DNA of 64,000 nt from Alphaproteobacteria bacterium (GCA_014382345.1 JACNJX010000106.1:62001-126000), one strand, 5' to 3'. Positions 36,549 through 45,832 are shown, counted from the first letter of the stretch. Translations and numbers: made by a program. The notes: generated from the sequence alone by a model not told the origin.

Positions 36549-37781
36549 TTACTTTTTCTTCTCTTTTTCCGCCAGCTTCATATGCCCGTCGCGGGTTTGC
36601 GGCAGTTTGCGCTCCAGAATCTGGCCGGCGACGACGGTGCGCAGAATCTGCGCCGTGCCGCCGCCGATGGTGAACATGCGGGCATCGCGCACCATGCGCT
36701 CCATCGGCAGGTTGCGGGAATACCCGGCGGCGCCGAACACCTGAAGCGCGTCGTTGGTCACCTTGATCGCCACTTCCGACGCCATGATCTTGGCTTGCGC
36801 CGCAGCGGTGATGTCGGGAAAGCCCGAACCGCCTTCGGCCTCGGCGCTGGCGGCGGCCTTGTGGATCATCAGCCGGGCCGCTTCGATGCCGATGCTCATG
36901 TCCACCAGCATCCACTGCAAGCCCTGGAATTCGGCGATGGGACGGCCGAACTGTTCGCGCGACCGGGAATAATCCAGCGCCAGCTGGTAGGCCCCTTGCG
37001 CCAGACCCAGCGCCACCGTCGCGGCGCCCACGCGTTGCGCGTTATAAGCCGTCATCAGCCCGGCGAACCCGCGCCTGAGCCCTTCGGGCGGCGTCAGGAC
37101 CATGGCGTCGGGAATAAACAGATCCTTGATGATGATTTCCGTTTCCGGAATGCCGCGCAGCCCCATGGCCGGTTCGCGCGCGCCGATGGTCAGGCCTTCG
37201 GGCTCAAGGCCCCCGTCCGGGTCGCGGACGCAGAGGAAACCACCGATGCCCTGGGGTTCGCCGTCCTCGAACACGCGCGCGAAAATCAGGTGCAGCTTCG
37301 ACACGCCGCCGCCGGTGATCCAGTGTTTGACGCCGTTCAGAACAAAGCCGCCGTCGGTCTTGTCCGCACGCGTCGACATTTCCGACGCCGCACTGCCCGC
37401 CCCCGGTTCGGTAATGCAAATAGCGGGTTTGTCGCCGGCCAGCACCAGGGCCGCAGCCGTTTTCTTCTGCTCCTCCGTGCCGTAGGCCATGATCGCGCCG
37501 ATAGCGCCCATGTTGCCCTCGACGACGATGCGTGCCGTAACGCCGCAGACCTTGGCTATTTCCTCGACCACCAGCACGGCATCCAGGTAGCTCGCGCCCT
37601 GGCCGCCGTAGGCTTCGGGGATGGTCATGCCCATGAACCCGGCATCGGTCAGCGCCTTGACATTGTCCCACGGATATTCTTCCGTTTTATCGACGTCGGC
37701 GGCGCGCGGCTGGATAACCGTCCGGGCCAGCTTGCCCGCCGAGGCCTGAATTTGTTTTTGCGTTTCTGTGGGTTCGAACAT
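36549..37781 (-). CDS. Acyl-CoA dehydrogenase
   Basis: A 410-residue FAD enzyme oxidising an acyl-CoA at C2-C3 and giving electrons to ETF. EPGAGSAASEMSTRA is the flavin/substrate loop (ITEPGAGSA), WITGGG and AMGLRGI are conserved strands, and YSRSREQFGRPIAEFQGLQWMLVDM and QVFGAAGYSRNLPMERMVRDAR are the C-terminal helices. The last includes GTAQILR. Specificity (short or branched chain) is not evident. It is divergent from the TauD-like gene and ends at the tandem hairpin repeats. Confidence 0.94.
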   Translation of the reverse strand: MFEPTETQKQIQASAGKLARTVIQPRAADVDKTEEYPWDNVKALTDAGFMGMTIPEAYGGQGASYLDAVLVVEEIAKVCGVTARIVVEGNMGAIGAIMAYGTEEQKKTAAALVLAGDKPAICITEPGAGSAASEMSTRADKTDGGFVLNGVKHWITGGGVSKLHLIFARVFEDGEPQGIGGFLCVRDPDGGLEPEGLTIGAREPAMGLRGIPETEIIIKDLFIPDAMVLTPPEGLRRGFAGLMTAYNAQRVGAATVALGLAQGAYQLALDYSRSREQFGRPIAEFQGLQWMLVDMSIGIEAARLMIHKAAASAEAEGGSGFPDITAAAQAKIMASEVAIKVTNDALQVFGAAGYSRNLPMERMVRDARMFTIGGGTAQILRTVVAGQILERKLPQTRDGHMKLAEKEKKK

Positions 37782-37835
37782 GTCCTGGTGTTTCCCTGGA
37801 TGAATTTAAGTTTTCAGGAAAGTAGGAAATAGCCT

Positions 37836-38714
37836 ATGAGCTTTACGGTCAACCAGATATCGCCGGTGCTGGGCGCGAAGATTACCGGTCTCGACCTGGG
37901 ACAAGAGATCGGCGACAACCTGGTTTCCGAAATCCGCCAGACCTGGCTGGAGGCGGGCGGGCTTCTGGTGTTCCCGGAGCAAACCCTCACCACCGAACAA
38001 CATATTACCTTCAGCCGCCATTTCGGGCCGTTGTTCGGCGCACCCGGCGAGACACCGTTGCAGGAAACGGTCAGCCGTTATCTGCACCCCGATCATCCGG
38101 AAATCTACCGCGTCTCAAACCAGACGGAAGACGGCATGCCCGATGGAAAACCGAGGGGCCGCGCCGGGGCGGGAACCTATTGGCATTCCGACGTCGCCTT
38201 CAAGAAACGCCCGGCGGCGGCGTCCATCCTGCATGCCGTCACCATCCCGGCCACCGGCGGCGACACCCTGTTCTGCAACATGACGGCGGCCTATGCGGCG
38301 CTGTCCGATACCATGAAGACGATTTTGGCGCCGCTTCGCGCCGTCAACGATTTTGCCCAGACCGCCGCCAACCAGTTCGCCAGACCCGTCGTCGTCGAAG
38401 ACGACCTGAAAGGCGCCAACCGCGCCATCCACCCGGTCGTGCGCACCCATGCGGAAACCGGAGAGAAGAGCCTGTTTGTCAATCCGGGCACGACCACGCA
38501 CCTGGAAAATTTTAACAGCGACGAAAGCGCCGCCCTGCTGGACTTGTTGTTTCGCCATGCGACAAAACCGGAATTCTGCATCCGCCATAGCTATACCCAG
38601 GGCGACGTGGTGATGTGGGATAACCGTTGCCTGATGCATTATGCCGTCAACGATTATGGCGATCAGCCCCGCTACATGGAGCGCACCACCGCCATCGGCG
38701 AGGTTCCGGAGTAA
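37836..38714 (+). CDS. TauD/TfdA-family Fe(II)/2-oxoglutarate dioxygenase
   Basis: A 292-residue cytoplasmic dioxygenase. The facial triad is visible as HSDVAF (H117, D119) and a distal His in CLMHYAVNDY; the conserved Arg that binds 2-oxoglutarate is in YMERTT. LFGAPGETPLQETVSRYLHPDHPEIYRVSN is the region that varies with substrate. Members act on taurine, alkyl sulfates, 2,4-D or trimethyl compounds; the substrate here is open. Divergent from the acyl-CoA dehydrogenase gene. Confidence 0.88.
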   Translation: MSFTVNQISPVLGAKITGLDLGQEIGDNLVSEIRQTWLEAGGLLVFPEQTLTTEQHITFSRHFGPLFGAPGETPLQETVSRYLHPDHPEIYRVSNQTEDGMPDGKPRGRAGAGTYWHSDVAFKKRPAAASILHAVTIPATGGDTLFCNMTAAYAALSDTMKTILAPLRAVNDFAQTAANQFARPVVVEDDLKGANRAIHPVVRTHAETGEKSLFVNPGTTTHLENFNSDESAALLDLLFRHATKPEFCIRHSYTQGDVVMWDNRCLMHYAVNDYGDQPRYMERTTAIGEVPE

Positions 38715-38808
38715 CCGGGGCTAATCGCTAAGCGGCCCGCTATGAAATTTTATTGATCCCGGCGGCCTCTCCCCTTAGAACTCCTGCGGGAGAAAAAAGG
38801 GAGAACCC

Positions 38809-39198
38809 ATGAGCGACACCTTAAAAAAGGTCCTTTACGTCGAGGATGAAGCCGACATTCAGACCGTTGCCAAGCTGGCCCTGGAATCCGTCGGCGGATT
38901 CGAAGTTATGGTCTGCAGTTCCGGGGCCGAAGCCCTGGAAAAGGCGCCAGTGTTCAATCCCGACATTTTTCTCCTGGACGTCATGATGCCCGGAATGGAC
39001 GGCCCCGACACGCTGGTGGCCCTGCTGAAGATCGAGGAACTGTCCAACACCCCGGCCATCTTCCTGACCGCCAAGGCCATGCCGGCGGAAGTCGAGCGTT
39101 ACAAAAGCCTGGGCGCGCTGGACGTCATTCCCAAACCCTTCGACCCGATGACGCTTGCCGACCAGGTCAAGGATATCTGGAGCCGCAGGAACGGCTGA
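38809..39198 (+). CDS. Single-domain response regulator (CheY-like)
   Basis: A 129-residue receiver domain without output domain. The acidic pocket is EDE near residues 12-14, the phosphoacceptor is D57 (LLDVMM), the conserved Thr is in FLTAKAM and the Lys is in IPKPFDP. The SD GGGAG lies just before the ATG. Possible partners for phosphorylation are not encoded nearby; the CheZ-like gene at 35783 is the nearest candidate phosphatase. Confidence 0.93.
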   Translation: MSDTLKKVLYVEDEADIQTVAKLALESVGGFEVMVCSSGAEALEKAPVFNPDIFLLDVMMPGMDGPDTLVALLKIEELSNTPAIFLTAKAMPAEVERYKSLGALDVIPKPFDPMTLADQVKDIWSRRNG

Positions 39199-39220
39199 AT
39201 TGCTGGTAATACCTAAGAAT

Positions 39221-39294
39221 TGGAGCGGGCGAAGGGAATCGAACCCTCATCTAAAGCTTGGGAAGCTTTCGTTCTACCTTTGAACTACGACCGC
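39221..39294 (-). tRNA. tRNA-Gly (CCC)
   Basis: On the minus strand: acceptor GCGGTCG, D stem GTTC/GAAC, anticodon stem AAAGC/GCTTT around TTCCCAA (anticodon CCC), T stem GAGGG/CCCTT, and encoded CCA. The acceptor pairs with CGCCCGC except at position 5, where T faces C; related tRNAs have G there. The tRNA otherwise folds normally. Confidence 0.93.
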
Positions 39295-39612
39295 GGAGCC
39301 TGACCGGCTCTTGGTGGCCGGAGTCTAAAGCAAATCCCGAGCGGATGAAATCATCCGCGACGACGAATTTGCGGGTAGAGCAAATGCTCTACCGGGGTTT
39401 CAGGATTCCGGAAGAGACGCGATAAGAAGGCACACGTTTTTCATCATTTCTATTTTAAATGCGCCGCCCGAAACCATACAAGACCGCCCGTTCACGAAGG
39501 TTTGACCAGACTTGAGGCCGCAATGGCCGGATTTGTGGTTGGATTGACCTCGTCCAGCCGTTAAACCATTCGTCAACGATGTAACAAGAACCGGCCCCCA
39601 TTAATCGCACAA
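39295..39612. other. Intergenic region with a hairpin-repeat copy
   Basis: 318 bases between tRNA-Gly and a radical SAM gene. It contains the fourth hairpin repeat (39330-39372) and, right after it, a second hairpin GGTAGAGC-AAAT-GCTCTACC (39374-39393). I see no gene. The rest is unremarkable and should hold the promoters of the flanking genes. Confidence 0.6.
39330..39372. repeat. Fourth copy of the hairpin repeat
   Basis: Same outline as the 36378-36524 copies: GCAAATCCCGAGCGGATGA, an AA loop, TCATCCGC, then GACGACGAATTTGC. Relative to the others, the stem has gained an A-T pair (GGATGA/TCATCC), a compensated change indicating selection for the hairpin. Confidence 0.8.
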
Positions 39613-40581
39613 ATGACCGACATGCCCGATACCCTCTTCAAACCGTCCCCCGGCATTGATCCGCAAAAATTCCGGGATCCCGATTTTACCGCCAAGGGCG
39701 ATCAGCGCGCCGTCGTCGCGCTGACCCATCTGCGCACGCTGTGGTTCAATACCGGATCGCTCTGCAACATCACGTGCCGCAACTGCTATATGGATTCCAG
39801 CCCCACCAATAACCGGCTGGCGTACCTGACTCTGGCCGACGTCGAAGAATATTTAAGCGAAATCGAAACCGAGGGCTTAAGAGTCGAGGAAATCGCCTTT
39901 ACCGGCGGCGAGCCGTTCATGAACCGCGATTTGTGCGACATGATCGAAAGCGCGCTCGGGAAAGGATACCGGGTTCTGGTGCTGACCAACGCCATGAAGC
40001 CGCTGTTGAACAAACGCGACCGATTGTTGGATATCTTCCGGCGCTACGCGGAAGCCTTGACGCTTCGGGTCTCGGTCGATCATTTCACGCCCCATCGCCA
40101 TGAGGCCGTGCGCGGCCAAGATACCTGGGCGCCGATGATCGAAGGCTTGAAATGGCTGGCCGGAAACGGTTTCAAGCTTACCGTCGCGGGGCGCACCTGC
40201 TGGAATGAAAGCCAAGACCAATCGCGGCGCGGGTATGCGGATTTTTTCAAGGCCGAGGGCATTTCCATTGATGCCGAAGACCCGGCGGCGCTGGTGCTGT
40301 TTCCGGAAATGGACGCGGCCGCCGATGTTCCCGAAATCACCACCCACTGCTGGGACATTCTGGGTGTCGCGCCGGAAAGCATGATGTGCGCCACGTCGCG
40401 CATGATCGTCAAACGCCGGGACGGGAGCGGTCCCGTGGTCGTTCCGTGCACGCTGCTGCCCTATGATCCGGCCTTCGAGCTGGGCCGGGGCCTGGCGCAA
40501 GCATCAAAGACGGTCAGCCTCAACCATCCCCATTGCGCCAAGTTCTGCGTTTTGGGCGGCGCGTCGTGTTCCCCGGATTGA
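39613..40581 (+). CDS. Radical SAM protein with C-terminal cysteine cluster
   Basis: A 322-residue radical SAM enzyme. The 4Fe-4S motif is CNITCRNC (C51, C55, C58). IAFTGGEPFMNRDL is the GGEP SAM-binding strand. The C-terminus, FELG...HPHCAKFCVLGGASC, preceded by VPCTLLPYD, holds four or more cysteines and may bind an auxiliary Fe-S cluster (SPASM/twitch-like). The substrate is unknown. It is followed 22 bp later by a metallophosphoesterase gene, suggesting a shared pathway. Confidence 0.88.
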   Translation: MTDMPDTLFKPSPGIDPQKFRDPDFTAKGDQRAVVALTHLRTLWFNTGSLCNITCRNCYMDSSPTNNRLAYLTLADVEEYLSEIETEGLRVEEIAFTGGEPFMNRDLCDMIESALGKGYRVLVLTNAMKPLLNKRDRLLDIFRRYAEALTLRVSVDHFTPHRHEAVRGQDTWAPMIEGLKWLAGNGFKLTVAGRTCWNESQDQSRRGYADFFKAEGISIDAEDPAALVLFPEMDAAADVPEITTHCWDILGVAPESMMCATSRMIVKRRDGSGPVVVPCTLLPYDPAFELGRGLAQASKTVSLNHPHCAKFCVLGGASCSPD

Positions 40582-40603
40582 TGCCGGAAGGACGCAACCC
40601 ACA

Positions 40604-41497
40604 ATGAGCGAAAACCCGGTTCTGGATTTAGGACACCTCGACGGCCCGGTGCTCTGCTTCGGCGGCCCCTATTCCAACGCCCAGGCGACGGATGCCCTGC
40701 TGGCGGAGGCCGAACGGCTGGGGATTCCGGCAACCCGAATGATCTGCACCGGCGACGTGGTCGCCTATGGCGGTGACTCTGTCGCTTGCGTCGAGCGGAT
40801 ACGCGCCGCCGGCGTCCCCGTGGTCATGGGTAATTGCGAGGAATCCCTTGGTCTCGCTGCGAATGACTGCAATTGCGGGTTCGATGAGGGCAGTGATTGC
40901 GCCGCCTGGTCGGAGGCCTGGTTCGCCAACGCCGCCCTGTCCCTGGACGAAGACGCCAAGGCCTGGATGCGGGCGCTGCCCCGGCTGATCCGCTTCGAGT
41001 TGGCCGGACGCCGTTTCGCCGTCCTGCACGGCGGCCTCGACAATATCTCCGAGTACGTGTTCGCCTCGAGCCCGGCCGACGTCAAGACCGCTATCCTGGA
41101 CCGCCTGGACGTGGACGCGGTTATCGGCGGACACGAAGGTCTGCCGTTCACGGACATCCTTGGCGACCGGCTCTGGCACAATGCGGGCGCCATCGGTATG
41201 CCCGCCAACGACGGAACGCCAAGGGTCTGGTTTTCCGTCCTCACGCCCGATGACAATACGGGCAGAATCGAAATCACCCTGCATGCGCTGAACTACGATC
41301 ACGCCGGCGCGGCGCGGGCGATCCGCGCGGTGACCCCGGGGCTGCCTTACGCCGAAACCCTTTCCACCGGTCTTTGGCCCAACATGTCGGTGCTGCCGAA
41401 AACTGAGCAGGCCCAACAAGGCCGCCCCCTGACGCCTGAGACCATATTCTGGTCCCGGCCGGAAATGCCGTACGCCCCCGCCGCCGCAGCGGAATAG
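40604..41497 (+). CDS. Metallophosphoesterase with internal cysteine cluster
   Basis: A 297-residue calcineurin-like phosphoesterase. Conserved metal-site motifs are GDVVAYGGDS, VMGNCEE (GN[HC]E variant), LHGGLDN and IGGHEG. An insertion after GNCEE contains NDCNCGF and GSDCAAW, giving four cysteines in about 25 residues. This Cys-rich segment is not typical of the general family. It is transcribed with the upstream radical SAM gene. The ATG at 40604 is preceded by GGAAGGA 12-18 bases upstream; an open frame extends further. Substrate unknown. Confidence 0.82.
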   Translation: MSENPVLDLGHLDGPVLCFGGPYSNAQATDALLAEAERLGIPATRMICTGDVVAYGGDSVACVERIRAAGVPVVMGNCEESLGLAANDCNCGFDEGSDCAAWSEAWFANAALSLDEDAKAWMRALPRLIRFELAGRRFAVLHGGLDNISEYVFASSPADVKTAILDRLDVDAVIGGHEGLPFTDILGDRLWHNAGAIGMPANDGTPRVWFSVLTPDDNTGRIEITLHALNYDHAGAARAIRAVTPGLPYAETLSTGLWPNMSVLPKTEQAQQGRPLTPETIFWSRPEMPYAPAAAAE

Positions 41498-41670
41498 CCC
41501 CGCCGCGAAACCTATAACATATTGATATTATGAAAAATTTAGCCCTTTTGTCGTAAGGGCTGGAAAAACCGGCGGTGAAGCCTAAGTATAGTGGGCTCAA
41601 CGCGGGAAAAATCTAACCGCCCCTGGCCGCCCCTGACCACCAAGACTAACAACGATCACCGGAAGAACCC

Positions 41671-42078
41671 ATGACGTCCTCAAAGGCCTACGCCAAAACC
41701 ACCGATTCCATCACCATCATCGTCGAGCCGTTTTACCTGGACGAACAGTCCGAGCCTTCCGACGGCCACTATGTCTGGGCCTATCACGTCCGGATCGAGA
41801 ACAACGGTGAAAAGACGGTGCAGTTGAAAACCCGCCACTGGCGGATCACCGATTCGCTGGGTAACGTGCAGGAAGTCAAAGGCGACGGTGTCGTCGGCGA
41901 ACAACCGGTCCTCGACCCCGGCGGGTCTTTTGAATACACCAGCGGCACGCCCCTGAGCACACCGTCCGGCATCATGGCCGGCACCTATCAGATGGAAACC
42001 AACGGCGGCGACCGTTTCGACGTCACCATCCCGGCCTTTTCCCTGGACAGCCCTCATCAGGCGGGCGCCGTCCACTAA
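41671..42078 (+). CDS. apaG: ApaG protein
   Basis: A 135-residue protein with a fibronectin-III-like fold and unclear biochemical role (named for the apaGH operon). YVWAYHVRIENNG, LKTRHWRITDSLGNVQEVKGDGVVGEQPVLDPG and SGIMAGTYQMET are canonical motifs. About 170 bp upstream (41498-41670) holds a hairpin AGCCCTT/AAGGGCT (41541-41561) with no strong T tract; nothing else seen. folE follows 18 bp later. Confidence 0.95.
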   Translation: MTSSKAYAKTTDSITIIVEPFYLDEQSEPSDGHYVWAYHVRIENNGEKTVQLKTRHWRITDSLGNVQEVKGDGVVGEQPVLDPGGSFEYTSGTPLSTPSGIMAGTYQMETNGGDRFDVTIPAFSLDSPHQAGAVH

Positions 42079-42096
42079 CGTTTACGGAACAGTCAT

Positions 42097-42747
42097 ATGA
42101 GCAAAACCGCAAATCCAAAAAATGACCTGCAGGTGGTCGAGGGCGATGCCCCCGACAAACCCAGCCGGGAAGAGGCCGAAGCGGCGGTGCGCACCCTGAT
42201 TCAATGGGCCGGTGACGATCCCGCACGCGAAGGGCTGCTGGACACCCCGGCCCGCGTGGTGCGGTCCTACGAGGAATTCTTCAACGGCTATGAGGCATGT
42301 CCCAACACCATCCTGGAACGCACCTTCGAGGAAACCGACGGCTACGATGAAATCGTCCTGCTGCGCGGCATCCGCTTCGAATCCCATTGTGAACACCACA
42401 TGGCGCCGATCATCGGCCGGGCACACGTCGCCTATCTGCCCAGGCGCCGGGTCGTCGGCATTTCCAAGCTGGCGCGGCTGGTGGAAATTTTCGCCAAGCG
42501 CCTGCAGATTCAAGAAAAGATGACGGCCCAGATCGCTAATACCATTGAAGACGTGCTGGAACCCCGCGGCGTCGCCGTGGTTATCGAGGCGGCGCATCAT
42601 TGCATGACCACGCGCGGCATTCACAAACCCGGCGCGGTGATGACCACCAGCCGCATGCTCGGCGCGTTCCGAAACGACGCCTCCACACGCCGTGAATTCC
42701 TCGCCATGGTCGGCAGCCCGGCGTCCGACGGGACGGTGTTCGGCTGA
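42097..42747 (+). CDS. folE: GTP cyclohydrolase I
   Basis: Converts GTP to 7,8-dihydroneopterin triphosphate, first step of folate synthesis. 216 residues. Zinc ligands: Cys and His in [18 protein letters not shown] and Cys in HHCMTTRG; both match the family. Further signatures are [18 protein letters not shown] and TSRMLGAFR. Transcribed in the same direction as apaG. Confidence 0.95.
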   Translation: MSKTANPKNDLQVVEGDAPDKPSREEAEAAVRTLIQWAGDDPAREGLLDTPARVVRSYEEFFNGYEACPNTILERTFEETDGYDEIVLLRGIRFESHCEHHMAPIIGRAHVAYLPRRRVVGISKLARLVEIFAKRLQIQEKMTAQIANTIEDVLEPRGVAVVIEAAHHCMTTRGIHKPGAVMTTSRMLGAFRNDASTRREFLAMVGSPASDGTVFG

Positions 42748-42868
42748 CCGGAACGGGCCTAAAGCCGTACCAGAACCCCGAAAGAATTCCACAGGCAATT
42801 TTTTTCCTCTCTTGACCCTGAAACCTTTAGCGGTTTCAGTGAACACAGCGGTCTGCTAGGGGGCACCC

Positions 42869-44314
42869 ATGGATTTTCGACCCATATTCCTTGTCATCGG
42901 GATTTTGCTGGCGACGCTGGCCCTGGTCATGCTGGTGCCGGCTGCGGTGGACGCTTTTTCCGGTCATCCGGACTGGGAAGTCTTCGCCATTTCATCGGGC
43001 GTGACGCTGTTTGTCGGCGTCGCCATGGCGCTGACCAGCCGCGCCGGAGCCATGAAGCTGACGATTCGCCAAGCCTTCGCCATGACGACGCTGAGCTGGC
43101 TGGCGATGACCTTCTTCGCGTCGGTGCCGTTCCTCTATTCGGACCTGGAGCTTTCTTTCACGGACGCCTTCTTCGAAGCCATGTCTGGTTTGACCACCAC
43201 GGGCTCCACCGTGATTACGGGATTGGAAAAAGCGCCGCCGGGCATTCTGATCTGGCGGGCGCTGCTGCAATGGCTGGGCGGCATCGGGATTATCGTCATG
43301 GCGATCGCCGTGCTGCCGATGCTGAAAGTCGGCGGTATGCAGCTGTTCCGGATGGAAAGCTCCGATCAGTCGGAAAAGGCTCTGCCCCGCGCGGCCCAGG
43401 TCGCCACCGCCATCGGCGTGATCTACCTGTCGCTGTCGGGCTTGTGCGCCGGGGCCTACTGGCTGGCTGGTATGAGTGGCTTCGACTCCATCGCCCACGC
43501 CATGACCACCATCGCCACCGGCGGGTTTTCCACCTTCGACGCCTCGATCGGGCATTTCGACAACGCCATGGTCGATATCATCGCCACCTGTGGCATGATC
43601 GTCGGCTCGTTGCCGTTTATCCTGTACTTGAAAACCCTGCAGGGCGACTTCGGGGCACTGGTGTCGGATTCCCAGGTGCAGTGGTTCCTCGCCCTGGTTA
43701 CCGTGATCGTGATCATGGCTGCGGGCTGGTTGTGGCTGGAAAACGGGCTCGATCCGGTGTTGTCGTTGCGCTTCGCCACCTTCAACATTGTCTCCATCAT
43801 CACCGGAACAGGCTACGCCACGTCGGACTTCAGCCTGTGGGGCAGCTTCGCCATGCCGATTTTCTTTTTCATCATGTTTATCGGCGGCTGCGCCGGATCG
43901 ACCACCTGCGGCATCAAGATTTTCCGCTTCCAGGTTCTCTATGCCGCCGCCCGCACCCAGATCCACCACCTGTTACAGCCGCATGGGGTGTTCATCCCCT
44001 ACTACAACCGCCGCCCGATTTCCGACGAGGTCCTGGTTTCGGTGCTCAGCTTCTTCTTTATCTGGTTCCTGTCCTTCGCCCTGCTGGCCCTGGCGCTGGG
44101 GTTGCTCGGCCTGGACTTCCTGACCGCCTTTTCGTCGGCAGCGACAGCAATCTCCAATGTCGGCCCGGCGCTGGGCCCGATCGTCGGCCCGTCGGGCACC
44201 TTCCAGCCGCTGCCCGACGCAGCCAAGTGGCTGCTGTCCGGCGGCATGCTGCTGGGCCGGCTGGAACTGTTTACGGTGATTGTATTGTTCAGCCGCTCGT
44301 TCTGGCGCGGTTAG
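42869..44314 (+). CDS. trkH: Trk-type potassium uptake protein
   Basis: A 481-residue inner-membrane potassium channel/transporter with repeated pore-loop regions. Filter segments are SGLTTTGSTVITG, TIATGGFSTFDASIG, SIITGTGYATSDFSLWG and SAATAISNVGPALG. It normally needs the peripheral TrkA or TrkG protein, not in the window. The ATG follows GGGGG (42858-42863). It converges on a lipoprotein gene. Confidence 0.94.
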   Translation: MDFRPIFLVIGILLATLALVMLVPAAVDAFSGHPDWEVFAISSGVTLFVGVAMALTSRAGAMKLTIRQAFAMTTLSWLAMTFFASVPFLYSDLELSFTDAFFEAMSGLTTTGSTVITGLEKAPPGILIWRALLQWLGGIGIIVMAIAVLPMLKVGGMQLFRMESSDQSEKALPRAAQVATAIGVIYLSLSGLCAGAYWLAGMSGFDSIAHAMTTIATGGFSTFDASIGHFDNAMVDIIATCGMIVGSLPFILYLKTLQGDFGALVSDSQVQWFLALVTVIVIMAAGWLWLENGLDPVLSLRFATFNIVSIITGTGYATSDFSLWGSFAMPIFFFIMFIGGCAGSTTCGIKIFRFQVLYAAARTQIHHLLQPHGVFIPYYNRRPISDEVLVSVLSFFFIWFLSFALLALALGLLGLDFLTAFSSAATAISNVGPALGPIVGPSGTFQPLPDAAKWLLSGGMLLGRLELFTVIVLFSRSFWRG

Positions 44315-44319
44315 AAGAG

Positions 44320-44910
44320 TTACTTAAACCAGCGAGCCAGAAACTGGCGCATGTTCTTTTCCATGACGGCGTCGAAGTCGCGGACCAGGGTTTCCGTCTG
44401 GTCGAACCAGATGCGTTCGCGTTCAAGCAGGGAAATATCTTCGCGCACAGTGGTGAAACGCGTCGCCTGCGCAGACGCTGCACCCCGGCCGATGCGGCTT
44501 GTGATTTCCAGGCGGGCCTCCAGCGTCAGGTCATAGCGTTGCGATTGCTGCTTGGTGAAGGTCGCGGTAAAGCCGGTCTTTTGCGGCAGCTTCGATTCCA
44601 CGGCGCTGGCCTGAACGATCACCAGTCGGGCTGTGCCGGAGCGGCCGGCGGCGCGAAGCCGGTCTTTCGCCCATTGCCTGAGCGCCCTGGCCGGCGGCGT
44701 CGGGAACAGGTGTTCCACATCGGGCGGCTTCAGGGATGGCCGGTATTGGCTGACCACTTCGATCTTGGCGACGTCCAGCTTGATCGGGGCAAGGTGGGCA
44801 AACGTCAGCTCGGGCAGCTTTTGTGTCCGCACCGGCGTCTCGCAGGCTGTCAGACCAAGGGAAAAGCCCAAGGCAAGAACGGTGAGGAAAATTCTAAACG
44901 GCACGGCCAT
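44320..44910 (-). CDS. Hypothetical lipoprotein
   Basis: A 196-residue protein with a lipobox (LTACET, Cys near residue 23) and a mature part rich in charged helical segments. I recognise no domain; the presence of TARLVIVQASAVESKLP and DLTLEARLEIT suggests a beta-rich fold with one strand-pair. It lies 8 bp downstream of argF on the same strand, so it may be part of the argD-argF operon. Confidence 0.72.
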   Translation of the reverse strand: MAVPFRIFLTVLALGFSLGLTACETPVRTQKLPELTFAHLAPIKLDVAKIEVVSQYRPSLKPPDVEHLFPTPPARALRQWAKDRLRAAGRSGTARLVIVQASAVESKLPQKTGFTATFTKQQSQRYDLTLEARLEITSRIGRGAASAQATRFTTVREDISLLERERIWFDQTETLVRDFDAVMEKNMRQFLARWFK

Positions 44911-44918
44911 GGCTTATT

Positions 44919-45830
44919 CTACCCCAGACACCAGGCAAGAATACCTTTTTGTGCGTGCAGCCGGTTCTCCGCTTCGTCCCAGATCACCGATTGCGGGCCG
45001 TCCATGACCTCGTCGGTGACTTCCTCGCCCCGGTGCGCGGGCAAACAATGCATAAACAGGGCATCCGGTCCCGCCTTGTCCATCAACGCCTGATTAACCT
45101 GATAGGGCTCCAGCAGGCGACGGCGCTCAACAGCGTCGGCATCGCCCATGGACACCCAGGTGTCGGCGTTGACCAGATCGGCGCCGTCGACGGCAGCCGC
45201 GGCATCGGCAGTGACGGTAACATCGCCGCCTTCGCCCTTGGCCCAGTCGAGGATTTTTTCGTCCGGCGACAGCGCCTCCGGACAGGCGATGCGAAGCTGG
45301 AAGCCGAACCGCACGGCGGCGTGAATCCAGCTATTGGCGACGTTGTTGCCATCGCCCGACCAGGCCACCGTCTTGCCCGCGATGGGGCCGCGGTGTTCCT
45401 CGAAGGTCATGATATCGGCCATGATCTGGCACGGGTGCGACCAGTCGGTCAGGCCGTTGATCACCGGCACCGTGGCGTGCTGCTCCAGATCAATCAGCTT
45501 CTCCGCCTTGTCGGTGCGGATCATGATGGCGTCGGCATAGCGCGACAGCACGCGGGCCGTGTCGGCAACGGTTTCGCCCCGGCCCAACTGGGATTCGGAT
45601 TCGCTCATCACCACCACCTGGCCACCCAGTTGCTGCATGCCGACCTGAAAGGACACCCGGGTCCGGGTCGAAGGTTTCTCGAAAATCATCACCAGCGTCT
45701 TGCCCGCGTACAAGGGCTTCGCGGTTCCCTTGACCTGATCGGCCTTGAGGCTGACCGCCAGATTGAGGATGTCGCGCAAGGTCTCCGTATCCAGCCGGTC
45801 GATGTCGAGGAAGTGTTTGATGGCCCCCAT
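44919..45830 (-). CDS. argF: Ornithine carbamoyltransferase
   Basis: Makes citrulline from ornithine and carbamoyl phosphate. 303 residues. The carbamoyl-phosphate loop [19 protein letters not shown] (the His-Pro-Cys-Gln motif) and the ornithine loop [19 protein letters not shown] are all present. The start is ATG 45830; the open frame upstream is noncoding. The gene starts 2 bp after argD stops. Confidence 0.96.
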   Translation of the reverse strand: MGAIKHFLDIDRLDTETLRDILNLAVSLKADQVKGTAKPLYAGKTLVMIFEKPSTRTRVSFQVGMQQLGGQVVVMSESESQLGRGETVADTARVLSRYADAIMIRTDKAEKLIDLEQHATVPVINGLTDWSHPCQIMADIMTFEEHRGPIAGKTVAWSGDGNNVANSWIHAAVRFGFQLRIACPEALSPDEKILDWAKGEGGDVTVTADAAAAVDGADLVNADTWVSMGDADAVERRRLLEPYQVNQALMDKAGPDALFMHCLPAHRGEEVTDEVMDGPQSVIWDEAENRLHAQKGILAWCLG

Positions 45831-45832
45831 GA

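Noticed and set aside
36282-36915. Minus-strand frames through the hairpin repeats with repeated ADVPSARDLLF-like residues
   Set aside because: These arise from translating the 42-bp repeats and the acyl-CoA dehydrogenase in the wrong frames; no coding support.
41541-41561. Terminator after the metallophosphoesterase gene
   Set aside because: AGCCCTT/AAGGGCT pairs well but no T tract follows on the plus strand and only a weak one on the minus strand, so I do not call it.
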